From positions 1 to 64,000 of the forward strand of contig JAHEEA010000030.1 of the NCBI GenBank assembly GCA_024640945.1: a DNA stretch of 64,000 nucleotides, written 5' to 3'. Below the pieces are notes generated by a model. It did not search any database. It worked only from the letters and a program-made list of their open reading frames with translations, and was not told the origin of the DNA. Made by a program: the position numbers and the translations under genes. The DNA comes from Candidatus Methylopumilus sp. GTDB lineage: Bacteria > Pseudomonadota > Gammaproteobacteria > Burkholderiales > Methylophilaceae. Position 1 is the stretch's first letter. The number at the start of each line of letters is the position of its first letter. Shown here piece by piece: positions 56,655 to 64,000 of the stretch.

Positions 56655-56696
56655 TTGATATAGGTCAAAATGAAAACGTGTGGGTATTTGTATATT
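56655..56696 (+). promoter_or_regulatory. FNR/CRP-type box and -10 of the EF-hand gene
   Basis: TTGATATAGGTCAA (56655-56668) fits TTGAY-N4-RTCAA. TATATT at 56691-56696 would place the transcription start near 56703, exactly 41.5 bases from the box centre, the spacing of class II FNR-activated promoters. The regulator itself is not in the window. Confidence 0.5.
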
Positions 56697-56734
56697 AAAG
56701 GTGTTTGAAAATGTTATTTATAAGGAGATTGGTA

Positions 56735-57193
56735 ATGAATAAATTACATGCGGCAGTATTAACGGCCTTTTTAACAACATCAGGTTTTGCGTATGCTGAT
56801 CATGATGGAATGGGAGAGCATTGCAAAATGCATACTCAAACTACCTTTGAGCAAGCAGACAAAGATAAAGATGGCACATTAGATCGCGACGAAGCTAAGT
56901 TGGTTTGTAAAGAAAAGTTCGATGTGATGGATACCGACAAAGACGGTACTTTGACCAAAGATGAAGTTAATGTTTGCGGTCGTAAGAAGCACGATAAGCA
57001 CTCTAAGTTACATGAAAAGCGTTCGAAAGAGTTCACTGGCGCTGATAAAGACAACGATGGTACTTTGACTAAAGATGAGGCTAAAGGCTTAAAGAAGATT
57101 TATCAAAATTTCGAAGCAATTGACACCGACAAAGATGGCACCGTAGATCGTGATGAGGTGCATGAGTTTATGCACAGTAAAAAAGCTAAGTAG
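56735..57193 (+). CDS. Exported four-EF-hand calcium/metal-binding protein
   Basis: 152 residues. A signal peptide (MNKLHAAVLTAFLTTSGFAYA, cleavage near 21) sends it to the periplasm. Four complete 12-residue EF loops start at Asp42 (DKDKDGTLDRDE), Asp66 (DTDKDGTLTKDE), Asp104 (DKDNDGTLTKDE) and Asp130 (DTDKDGTVDRDE), all with ligands at positions 1, 3, 5 and 12. Loops 1 and 2 are separated by only 12 residues and loops 3 and 4 by 14; a basic, His-rich linker with Cys81 joins the pairs. ATG 56735 follows AAGGAG. Ion identity (Ca2+ or lanthanide) is not determined. A terminator follows. Confidence 0.88.
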   Translation: MNKLHAAVLTAFLTTSGFAYADHDGMGEHCKMHTQTTFEQADKDKDGTLDRDEAKLVCKEKFDVMDTDKDGTLTKDEVNVCGRKKHDKHSKLHEKRSKEFTGADKDNDGTLTKDEAKGLKKIYQNFEAIDTDKDGTVDRDEVHEFMHSKKAK

Positions 57194-57208
57194 CCATTTT
57201 ATTTTAAG

Positions 57209-57244
57209 AAAAAACAAGGGCGTTCATAGCGCCCTTGTTTTTTT
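57209..57244 (+). terminator. Terminator after the EF-hand gene
   Basis: CAAGGGCG (57215-57222) and CGCCCTTG (57230-57237) pair around seven bases, flanked by A-rich and T-rich runs. The remaining 150 bases to ppiD are very AT-rich and should hold its promoter. Confidence 0.9.
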
Positions 57245-57394
57245 ACATTAGCTAGCAATTACTAATTGCAGCGTGTTATGGCTGGCTTGTTGTGATATAT
57301 TTATGGACTGTTAATTTTTTAATAAATGCTATTAATAAGTTTTAATTGTGTTTATTTTTTTAAATCCAAGTTATTGAATTAAAGGCGTATCGTT

Positions 57395-59287
57395 ATGTTG
57401 GAAGCTATTCGTGCACATTCCCAAGGTTGGTTGGCTAAGCTAATTCTTACACTCATCGCTGTGCCATTTGCTTTATTTGGTATTGATGCCTATTTAAAAA
57501 ATGCGGGTAGTGATGCTGCTGTAGCTAAAGTTGCTGGATCGTCAGTTTCTGTTGTTGAGTATAGAAATGCGATGCAAAGCTTAAGAAATAAGATGCAATC
57601 TGAAGGTCAAAAAGATTTGTCTTTGCTTGATACGCCTCAAGCCAGACTCACTGTACTTAATCGTTTGATTAATACACGATTATTGAATGCAGAAGCTCAA
57701 GATAGCAAATTCAAAATTAGCAATGAACAATTGAGTGAGTTTGTCATTACCCTTCCTGAATTTCAGCAAAATGGTAAATTCTCTCAAGAGGTTTACGATA
57801 AGTTGCTTACACAGAATCAAATGACACCATCTAAATTTGAAAATATGATGCGTGGTGAGTTGGTTACCCAGCAAGTTCGTGATGGTATTCCACCTTTAGT
57901 ATTCGCTACTAAAGCAGTTGAAGACCGTGCAATTAAGACTGAGCTGCAGCAACGTGAAGTAACGATTGCTGAAATCAAGTCTGCTGATTTTATTTCTCAA
58001 GTGAAAGTAGATGATGCAGAAGTGAAGGCTTATTACGAAAAGCATAAAGATAAATTTCAGGTTCCAGAGCAAGTTAAATTGGAGTTTGTAAGATTCTCTG
58101 CTAATGACTTAATTATGAAAATGCAAGTGACTGAAGAAGACTCTAAGCGTTTTTACAATGAGAATGCTGCAAAATTTCAAGGTGATGAAAAGCGTCGTGC
58201 TAGTCATATTTTGATTGGTTTTGGTCCAGGGGCAACACCAGAAGCTAAAGCACAAGCTAAGAAAAAAGCCGAAGAAATTTTAGCTGAAGTAAAAAAGAAT
58301 CCAGCTAAATTTGCTGAGTTAGCTAAGAAAAACTCTCAGGATCCTGGATCAGCTGAAAAGGGCGGCGACTTAGGTATGTTTGGTCGTGGCGCCATGGTTA
58401 AAGCGTTTGAAGAAGCTGCTTACTCTATGAAGCCTGGGCAAGTGAGTGATTTAGTCCAATCTGAGTTCGGTTTCCACATCATCAAATTGACCGAGATTAG
58501 TGGTCAAGCACAGAGTTATGAATCTTTAAAACCTCAAATTCGTGCTGAATTAATGTATCAAAAAGCCTTGGCTAAATTCTCAGAAGAAGCTGAAAACTTT
58601 AACAATCTGGTTTATGAACAATCTTCTAGCTTGAAACCGGCAGCTGATAACTATGGTTTGCAAGTGCAAAAGACAGATTGGGTTAGCGCTGCTGATGGAG
58701 CTAAATTCTTTAAAAATGATAAGTTGATGAGTTTGGTATTTAGTAACGAAGTTCTCAATGATAAGCGCAACACTGAGGCGGTTGAGGTTGCTAATAACAC
58801 CTTGGTTGCGGCTCGTGTGGTTGAGCATAAGGCTGCAGCACCTCGTAGTTTTGACGAAGTTAAAGTAGGTATTACTGATTTCTTAAAAATAGAGAAAGCT
58901 TCTAAATTGGCGATTGATAAAGGTAATGCTGCGCTTGCTAGCTTGAAGCAAAACCAAGCTGTATCCAATATTGATTGGATTCCAGCGGTGACTGTTGATC
59001 GTAAGAATGCTCAAGGATTAACTGAGTTGACAATGTCTAATGTTTTTAAAATTGATACAACTAAATTACCTGCATATGTAGGCGTTTCTGACAGCAAAAA
59101 AGGTTTCTTGTTGATTAAAGTGGTTGCGGTACATGATGCAGATGAAGACACTGTTAAAGCAGCTTCTGCTGATTATAAAGCTGCTCTTACTGCTGAATAT
59201 GGCGCTGCTTACATTGCAACATTGAAAACAAAAAATAAAGTGTCTGTGAATCAACGTTTGTTGATGGGTGATATGGCAGCTCAGTAA
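57395..59287 (+). CDS. ppiD: Periplasmic folding chaperone PpiD
   Basis: 630 residues. One N-terminal anchor helix (WLAKLILTLIAVPFALFGIDAY, about 12-33), a SurA-like N-domain (VAGSSVSVVEYRNAMQSLRNK), a parvulin domain (about 266-365, RRASHILIGFG, KNSQDPGSAEKGGDLGMFGRG, EFGFHIIKL) and a helical C-terminal region. PpiD helps proteins leaving the Sec translocon. The lon-ppiD order is common in proteobacteria; here two tRNAs and two other genes intervene. ATG preceded by AAAGG. Confidence 0.95.
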   Translation: MLEAIRAHSQGWLAKLILTLIAVPFALFGIDAYLKNAGSDAAVAKVAGSSVSVVEYRNAMQSLRNKMQSEGQKDLSLLDTPQARLTVLNRLINTRLLNAEAQDSKFKISNEQLSEFVITLPEFQQNGKFSQEVYDKLLTQNQMTPSKFENMMRGELVTQQVRDGIPPLVFATKAVEDRAIKTELQQREVTIAEIKSADFISQVKVDDAEVKAYYEKHKDKFQVPEQVKLEFVRFSANDLIMKMQVTEEDSKRFYNENAAKFQGDEKRRASHILIGFGPGATPEAKAQAKKKAEEILAEVKKNPAKFAELAKKNSQDPGSAEKGGDLGMFGRGAMVKAFEEAAYSMKPGQVSDLVQSEFGFHIIKLTEISGQAQSYESLKPQIRAELMYQKALAKFSEEAENFNNLVYEQSSSLKPAADNYGLQVQKTDWVSAADGAKFFKNDKLMSLVFSNEVLNDKRNTEAVEVANNTLVAARVVEHKAAAPRSFDEVKVGITDFLKIEKASKLAIDKGNAALASLKQNQAVSNIDWIPAVTVDRKNAQGLTELTMSNVFKIDTTKLPAYVGVSDSKKGFLLIKVVAVHDADEDTVKAASADYKAALTAEYGAAYIATLKTKNKVSVNQRLLMGDMAAQ

Positions 59288-59307
59288 TCTAGAGATGTTA
59301 AAGTAAT

Positions 59308-59336
59308 AAAAAAGGCCGCTTATAGCGGCCTTTTTT
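59308..59336. terminator. Bidirectional terminator between ppiD and fabI
   Basis: GGCCGC and GCGGCC pair around TTATA, flanked by A6 and T6, serving both converging genes. Confidence 0.92.
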
Positions 59337-59357
59337 ATTACTGCTTACTTGGTAAAG

Positions 59358-60143
59358 TTAATCAACAATACCTGCAGCAGTAATATTCATACCGCCATCT
59401 ACATAAGTAATTTCGCCTGTAACACCTGAAGCTAAATCACTGCATAGGAAAGCTGAAACATTACCTACCTCTTCAATTGTTACATTGCGGCGAAGCGGGG
59501 CATGTTTCTCATTGAAGCCTTGCATTTTGTCAAAGTCTGCAATGCCTGATGCTGCTAACGTCTTGATTGGGCCTGCAGAAACTGCATTAACGCGAATGCC
59601 TTTAGGACCAAGGCTTTGAGCCATATAGCGCACATTAGCTTCTAAACTGGCTTTAGCAACGCCCATGACGTTGTAATTTGGTAATGTACGTTCAGCACCT
59701 AAGTAACTGATTGTTAATAAGCTGGCATCACGACCTTCCATCATCGGCATTGCTGCTTTTGCAAGTGCGGCAAAGCTATACGAGCTAATGTCATGTGCAA
59801 TACGGAAGTACTCACGTGTTACTTTTTCTAGGTAATCGCCATCCAGTGCGTCTTTAGGAACAAAGGCTACTGAGTGAACAATAATATCAATGCCATCCCA
59901 ATGTTTTGCTAGGGCTGGGAATAAGGCGTCAATTTGAGCGTCATCAGCGACATCACATGGAAGTACGATATTTGAATCGAATTCTGCTGCAAGTTTAGTC
60001 ACGCGATCTTGGAATTTATCCATTTGATAGGTGAACGCAAGTTCTGCACCTTCACGTTTCATCGCTTCTGCAATACCGTAAGCAATTGAGCGGTTACTTA
60101 ATAAACCAACGATGAGTGCACGTTTTCCTTTGAGGAATCCCAT
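59358..60143 (-). CDS. fabI: Enoyl-ACP reductase (NADH) FabI
   Basis: A 261-residue SDR-type enzyme completing each cycle of fatty acid elongation. [19 protein letters not shown] is the FabI-specific NAD-binding segment, and [26 protein letters not shown] contains the catalytic Y-x6-K (Tyr near 157, Lys near 164). It is the last gene after the ABC permease genes, 35 bases away, with GGAAAG as ribosome site; this linkage to peptide-importer genes is seen in other betaproteobacteria. Confidence 0.96.
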   Translation of the reverse strand: MGFLKGKRALIVGLLSNRSIAYGIAEAMKREGAELAFTYQMDKFQDRVTKLAAEFDSNIVLPCDVADDAQIDALFPALAKHWDGIDIIVHSVAFVPKDALDGDYLEKVTREYFRIAHDISSYSFAALAKAAMPMMEGRDASLLTISYLGAERTLPNYNVMGVAKASLEANVRYMAQSLGPKGIRVNAVSAGPIKTLAASGIADFDKMQGFNEKHAPLRRNVTIEEVGNVSAFLCSDLASGVTGEITYVDGGMNITAAGIVD

Positions 60144-60178
60144 GAGTAACTTTCCTTAATGTCTAATTATTAATGTTA

Positions 60179-61000
60179 TTAATTCTTACTAGTTCGAGGA
60201 TCGAGTGCATCTCTCAAACCTTCTCCGAGTAAATTATAACCTAACACAGTGATTAAGATGGCAATTCCAGGAAATAGCGATAGCCACCATGCGAACTCAA
60301 TATACTCTTTTCCATCAGTTAATATATTGCCCCATGATGCTTGCGGAGCTTGTACACCGAGACCTAAGAAACTTAAGCCTGATTCCACTAATACGGCACT
60401 TGCAACGCCTAGTACTGAGCTTACGATGATAGGCGTTAGGCTATTAGGTAGTAAATGTTTAAAAATCAGCCTATAGTCTTTTGCGCCAAGTGTTTGCGAA
60501 GCTAAAACAAACTCTCGATTTCTCAAGCTTAGAAACTCTGCTCTCACTAAGCGTGTAACACCCATCCATGAAGTTAGTCCAATCACAATCATGATGTTCC
60601 AAATCGATGGCGTTAAGAAAGCGATGACCGCGAGAATTAAGAAGAAGGTTGGAATGGATAGCATGACATCCACTAATCTCATGATGACGGTATCTACCCA
60701 GCCCCGGTAGAAGCCGGCGATGGCCCCTAAGAAGATCCCAATAATAGTGGCAATACCAACAGCGACTATTCCAACTAGTAGCGAAATACGTGCGCCAAAT
60801 AGCATTCTTGACCATACGTCTCGACCAAGGCCATCAGTACCCATAATGTGTTCTGCTGAGGGAGCTAATAAAATGGTTTTGACGTGGATTGCATCTGGAT
60901 CGTATGGCGCGATGAATGGTGCAAATATGGCCATCAATAAAATAGCACTGATAATGCATAATCCAGCGACTGCTAGAGGGTTTCTAAAGATGTTTCTCAT
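60179..61000 (-). CDS. Peptide-type ABC transporter permease (DppC/OppC family)
   Basis: A 273-residue permease with an N-terminal helix (NPLAVAGLCIISAILLMAIFAPFIAPYDPDA, the OppC_N pattern) and five further helices. The EAA loop is ASQTLGAKDYRLIFKHLLPNS (about 172-192), which docks an ATPase. GTDGLGRDVWSRMLFGARISL is diagnostic for the DppC class. It overlaps the other permease by four bases. No ATPase gene follows; fabI does. Confidence 0.93.
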   Translation of the reverse strand: MRNIFRNPLAVAGLCIISAILLMAIFAPFIAPYDPDAIHVKTILLAPSAEHIMGTDGLGRDVWSRMLFGARISLLVGIVAVGIATIIGIFLGAIAGFYRGWVDTVIMRLVDVMLSIPTFFLILAVIAFLTPSIWNIMIVIGLTSWMGVTRLVRAEFLSLRNREFVLASQTLGAKDYRLIFKHLLPNSLTPIIVSSVLGVASAVLVESGLSFLGLGVQAPQASWGNILTDGKEYIEFAWWLSLFPGIAILITVLGYNLLGEGLRDALDPRTSKN

Positions 61001-62016
61001 GATGAAACCCCTTTTCTAACACGAGGGTCAGCCCAGGCATAAGCCAAGTCTGCTAGTAAATTTCCTAGTAACGTTAATGCTGAGCCTATGGTGAGTATGC
61101 CCATGATGACTGGGAAGTCTCTCATTAGTACAGCGTCATAAAATAGTTTTCCCATGCCGGGTATAGCGAAAATTGATTCAGCAATGACTGAGCCGCCAAT
61201 TAAGCCTGGAATAGACAAGCCGAAGATCGTAATTAATGGCAGTAGGGCATTACGCAGGGCGTGTTTATAAACGACAGTGTTTTCAGGTAAGCCTTTTGCG
61301 CGTGCTGTAGTGATGTAATCTTGGTGGAGTACATCAAGCATCCCATTTCTAACAAATAGAGAAATTCCTGCTAATCCAGTTAAACCTGAAATGAGTATAG
61401 GTAATGTTAGGTGATGAAGAGTGTCTATTACTTGAGAAACCCAAGGCAATTTGTCACTACCTAAGCTATGTAAGCCAGATATTGGCAGCCAATGGTGACT
61501 AACGCCTGTCCAATACATCAGCATTAAAGCAAGCCAGAAACCTGGAATAGCAAAACCAATAAATACGAAAATAGTAATTGCTCGATCAGGTAATTTATTT
61601 TGAGTTAACGCTGAGATGACGCCCAGTGGCAGGGCGATAGCAATAATCAATATGAGGCTGAGAACATTAATGAGAAGCGTGATGGGCAGGGCTTCTTGAA
61701 TCATGCCTTTAGAGATATTTCCATCTTTGTCTTTTTCTTCCCAAAAAACAGGTTTTTGATGGCTGGCGAATGAATGTCCAAAATCTAATTTCGAAATGCG
61801 TTTTAGCCATAACCCATATTGAACAACGACAGGTTTATCTAAGTTGTACATTTCTCTTAGTTTTTGGCGAGACTCCTCACTGGTCTTGGGATTGAAGCCC
61901 GCTTCAGTAGAAGTAATATCACCTGGGGCAAGGTGCATAATTAAAAATGAAATTAGACTAATGCCTACAAGTAACGGCACCATCCAAAATAAACGCTTAA
62001 GTAAGTAGCTCAGCAT
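60997..62016 (-). CDS. Peptide-type ABC transporter permease (DppB/OppB family)
   Basis: A 339-residue six-helix permease. MLSYLLKRLFWMVPLLVGISLISFLIMHLAPGD is the usual N-terminus; the EAA loop is ARAKGLPENTVVYKHALRNAL (about 232-252). The periplasmic loop (about 70-105) carries extra charged residues (FWEEKDKDGNISKGMI), as in YejB-like permeases. It begins one base after the binding-protein stop and overlaps the second permease. Confidence 0.93.
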   Translation of the reverse strand: MLSYLLKRLFWMVPLLVGISLISFLIMHLAPGDITSTEAGFNPKTSEESRQKLREMYNLDKPVVVQYGLWLKRISKLDFGHSFASHQKPVFWEEKDKDGNISKGMIQEALPITLLINVLSLILIIAIALPLGVISALTQNKLPDRAITIFVFIGFAIPGFWLALMLMYWTGVSHHWLPISGLHSLGSDKLPWVSQVIDTLHHLTLPILISGLTGLAGISLFVRNGMLDVLHQDYITTARAKGLPENTVVYKHALRNALLPLITIFGLSIPGLIGGSVIAESIFAIPGMGKLFYDAVLMRDFPVIMGILTIGSALTLLGNLLADLAYAWADPRVRKGVSS

Positions 62017-62017
62017 A

Positions 62018-63700
62018 TTAATTCGCGCTCATTTCATTACGTCTGTAAGGTTTTGGTATATACCACTCATATGAGTTATGACCGATCCCTGCAGGAGGAG
62101 CTGGATTATCGATACCTTTAATTCTTTTATGCATGGTTGGCAATCCATAACCTGCGTAAAGGTAAACAATAGGGCTATCTTCAAGCAATATTTCTGCAAA
62201 GTCATGATAGATCTTCATGCGCTTGTCAGGGTTAAGTTCTAGTCGTCCTTTTTCTAACAAATAATCTACCTTTTTGTTTTGATATCCAATAAAGTTAAAT
62301 TGCCCTGGTGCTTGTTGGGAAGAGTGCCAAATGTTGTATTGGTCAGGTTCAACACCTAAGCCCCAGCCTAAAAGTACGACATTGAAATCACCAGTTTTGA
62401 TGAATCGACTAATGAATGTTGCCCATTCAACGACACGTATTTTGACGTCGATTCCAATTTCTTTGAGTCGACGCTGAATAAGCACAGCGCTCATTTCACG
62501 TTCTTTATTCTGATTGGTCAGAATTTCAAATGCCAAAGGCTTACCATCTTTATCTAAAATTCCATCACCGTCATGGTCCTCGAAGCCAGCCGCTTTAAGT
62601 AATTCGATAGCTTTCTGAGGATTGTATGCATATGGTTTTAATTTCGGATTGCTCCAACGTGTGCCAGGTTTGTAGGGCGATGCGACAGGTAGTCCTAGAC
62701 CTAGCAATACACCATCAATAATTTCTTGTTTGTCGATGGCATAGTTAATTGCTTTTCTCACACGAATATCGTCAAAAGGCTTATGTTTTAGATTGAATCC
62801 AAGATAGGTGTAGCTATTTCCTAACTCTTTATACAGAGAAAATTTCTCATTTAAATCTGGTCTTGCAGGAAAAATACGAGCGTATTGAATTGAATTTAGG
62901 CTCATAGAATCGATATTGTCAGCCATGAGCTCTAAAAATTGAGCGGCTCGGTCAGGAATGATTCTGGATACCAAGCGATCTATGTTGGCTTGGCCTTGAG
63001 TGGCATTTTCATTGCGGCTTAAAGAAATACTCTCACCACTTTTCCATTGATCAAGTTTGTAGTAATGGCTGCCAACCGGATTGCGCGCAAATGATGATGT
63101 GTTGATGTCTTGATTTTGTAGTAAATGTTTTGGAAGAATGTGTAAGCCTGACCATGAATCTAGCGCAGGTGCATAGGGTTGTGCGTAGGTGACACGAAAA
63201 GTATTTTTGTCAGGCGTTTCAGCTTTTATGACTAGTTTGTAATCGGCACCATAAGGTGTACGTGTATTGTCATTAGTAACTGTTTGCCAGGTAAACATGA
63301 CATCGTTACTCGTGAGTGGCTCACCGTCTGCCCATTTTAGATTCGGTTTTAAGTGAAAAGTGATTGTTCTCTGATCGGGAGAAATCTCCCAGTTTTGTGC
63401 TAGCTCGCCAGTTAGCTCTAAATTTTTATCGTACTTAAGTAAGCTATTGAAAATATTTGACGCAATCGCGGATGCTGACGATTCGCCTGCAATCATTGCT
63501 ATTAAGCCGCTAGGTTCACCTGATAGCGCATCAATCATGGTGCCACCTTTTTCAATCGGTGCCGTTGGATTGTAATCAATATGATCTGTTGACTGCTTCT
63601 GGTCGCAAGCGCTCAAGGTCATGATAATCAGAAGGCCAGCTAAGCTTGAATAAGCAATGTGTTTAAAACTTTGTGATTGGTATTGCTTGCAGTTAAACAA
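62018..63700 (-). CDS. Extracellular solute-binding lipoprotein (family 5)
   Basis: A 560-residue DppA/OppA-type binding protein with lipobox LSAC (Cys32). Family signatures are GELAQNWEISPDQRTITFHLKPNLKWADGEPL (about 97-128), then VRKAINYAIDKQEIIDGVL and the C-terminal YHDFAEILLEDSPIVYLY. It delivers an oligopeptide or similar ligand to the two permeases encoded downstream. The DHDGDGILDKDGKP stretch (about 373-386) is common in this family and is not read as a separate EF-hand. Ligand unknown. Confidence 0.92.
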   Translation of the reverse strand: MFNCKQYQSQSFKHIAYSSLAGLLIIMTLSACDQKQSTDHIDYNPTAPIEKGGTMIDALSGEPSGLIAMIAGESSASAIASNIFNSLLKYDKNLELTGELAQNWEISPDQRTITFHLKPNLKWADGEPLTSNDVMFTWQTVTNDNTRTPYGADYKLVIKAETPDKNTFRVTYAQPYAPALDSWSGLHILPKHLLQNQDINTSSFARNPVGSHYYKLDQWKSGESISLSRNENATQGQANIDRLVSRIIPDRAAQFLELMADNIDSMSLNSIQYARIFPARPDLNEKFSLYKELGNSYTYLGFNLKHKPFDDIRVRKAINYAIDKQEIIDGVLLGLGLPVASPYKPGTRWSNPKLKPYAYNPQKAIELLKAAGFEDHDGDGILDKDGKPLAFEILTNQNKEREMSAVLIQRRLKEIGIDVKIRVVEWATFISRFIKTGDFNVVLLGWGLGVEPDQYNIWHSSQQAPGQFNFIGYQNKKVDYLLEKGRLELNPDKRMKIYHDFAEILLEDSPIVYLYAGYGLPTMHKRIKGIDNPAPPAGIGHNSYEWYIPKPYRRNEMSAN

Positions 63701-63721
63701 AATTAGGCCTTTATTTTTTAA

Positions 63722-64000
63722 CTAACGTTTCTTGCTCTTTTTATTAGAGCTCTTTTTCACAGAAGATTTATTCTGTCCGCTTTTTTCGACAACGTTTTTT
63801 TGATTTTGTTTACTTGAGGCCTGATTTTTTTGCTTAGACTTTTGAGATTCTGGCGCAGGGACTTTTAGTGTTTGTCCAATTTGGATTTCACCGCTGTCTA
63901 ATTGATTTAATTGCATCAATGTATCAATGTCCGTTTTATATAAACGTCCCAGCGAAGCTAAGGTCTCTTTGGGTTTGACGATGTGATCTTTTGTGTTGCC
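63722..64000 (-). CDS. C-terminal end of a LysM-domain protein, possibly lytic transglycosylase MltD (partial)
   Basis: The frame is open to the right edge (93 codons in view). It holds one LysM repeat, HIVKPKETLASLGRLYKTDI and onward to IQIGQTLKVP, followed by a 45-residue tail made almost only of Lys, Ser, Asn and Gln. LysM binds peptidoglycan. A basic tail after LysM repeats is seen in betaproteobacterial MltD-like transglycosylases, but the catalytic domain is outside the window, so the name is a guess. It lies 21 bases upstream of the binding-protein gene. Confidence 0.7.
   Translation of the reverse strand, partial: GNTKDHIVKPKETLASLGRLYKTDIDTLMQLNQLDSGEIQIGQTLKVPAPESQKSKQKNQASSKQNQKNVVEKSGQNKSSVKKSSNKKSKKR

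Noticed and set aside
62540-62585. EF-hand-like DxDxDG stretch in the solute-binding protein
   Set aside because: The motif is common in this binding-protein family and is not evidence of a link to the EF-hand protein at 56735.

Overview
The window looks like a chromosomal segment of a low-to-mid GC betaproteobacterial methylotroph, most likely family Methylophilaceae (Methylotenera or Methylophilus type). The pointers are: a cluster of tetrahydromethanopterin/methylofuran-type cofactor genes at the left end, which is typical of methylotrophs; an Arg32-type EF-P with its rhamnosyltransferase EarP; the hpnCDE squalene route; and housekeeping proteins of betaproteobacterial character. I see no mobile element, prophage, integrase, CRISPR array or rRNA. 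The taxon is inferred from gene content, not from a database search.

Layout. 1-4844: a cut-off HisA-like gene diverges from a tightly overlapping run of ATP-grasp ligase, hydantoinase-like protein, pabB, amino-acid-kinase-like protein and a PCD-like protein. Together these fit supply of the C1 carriers H4MPT and methylofuran. 4881-10254: rpsF-priB-rpsR-rplI with a terminator, then dnaB-alr-radA. 10256-14054 (minus): hpnC-hpnD-hpnE and a YciK-like short-chain dehydrogenase. 14118-15550: methylthiopurine phosphorylase, peptide deformylase and tRNA-Ser. 15649-18829: HU, a small cupin, and greB-earP-efp. 18894-25093: an AddB/AddA-like nuclease-helicase pair. 25098-35549 (minus): yhdP, nitrilase-like amidase, tldD, mfd, dedA. 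35768-43103: an ABC-F ATPase, an unrecognised helical protein, ychJ and prfC (minus), and glnE.

43109-49242 (minus): a three-part heavy-metal-type RND efflux system followed by a zinc-ribbon membrane protein. 49435-55906: tRNA-Leu, the protein quality control run tig-clpP-clpX-lon with a convincing heat-shock (sigma-32) promoter before lon, then tRNA-Val and tRNA-Asp. 55966-59287: an unrecognised Cys-containing membrane protein divergent from an exported four-EF-hand protein, then ppiD. 59358-64000 (minus): an incomplete peptide-type ABC importer (binding protein and two permeases, no ATPase), fabI, and the C-terminal end of a LysM protein.

Most of the window is conserved core genome. The least explained spot is 55966-57193. 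There, a 28-bp perfect dyad, an FNR-type box placed exactly as in a class II activated promoter, and a periplasmic EF-hand protein with some lanmodulin-like traits sit together in one divergent region. Other points worth a second look are a His in place of the catalytic Tyr in the SDR linked to hpnCDE, two apparently leaderless genes (dnaB and the addB-like gene), and the abutting divergent starts at 359/360.
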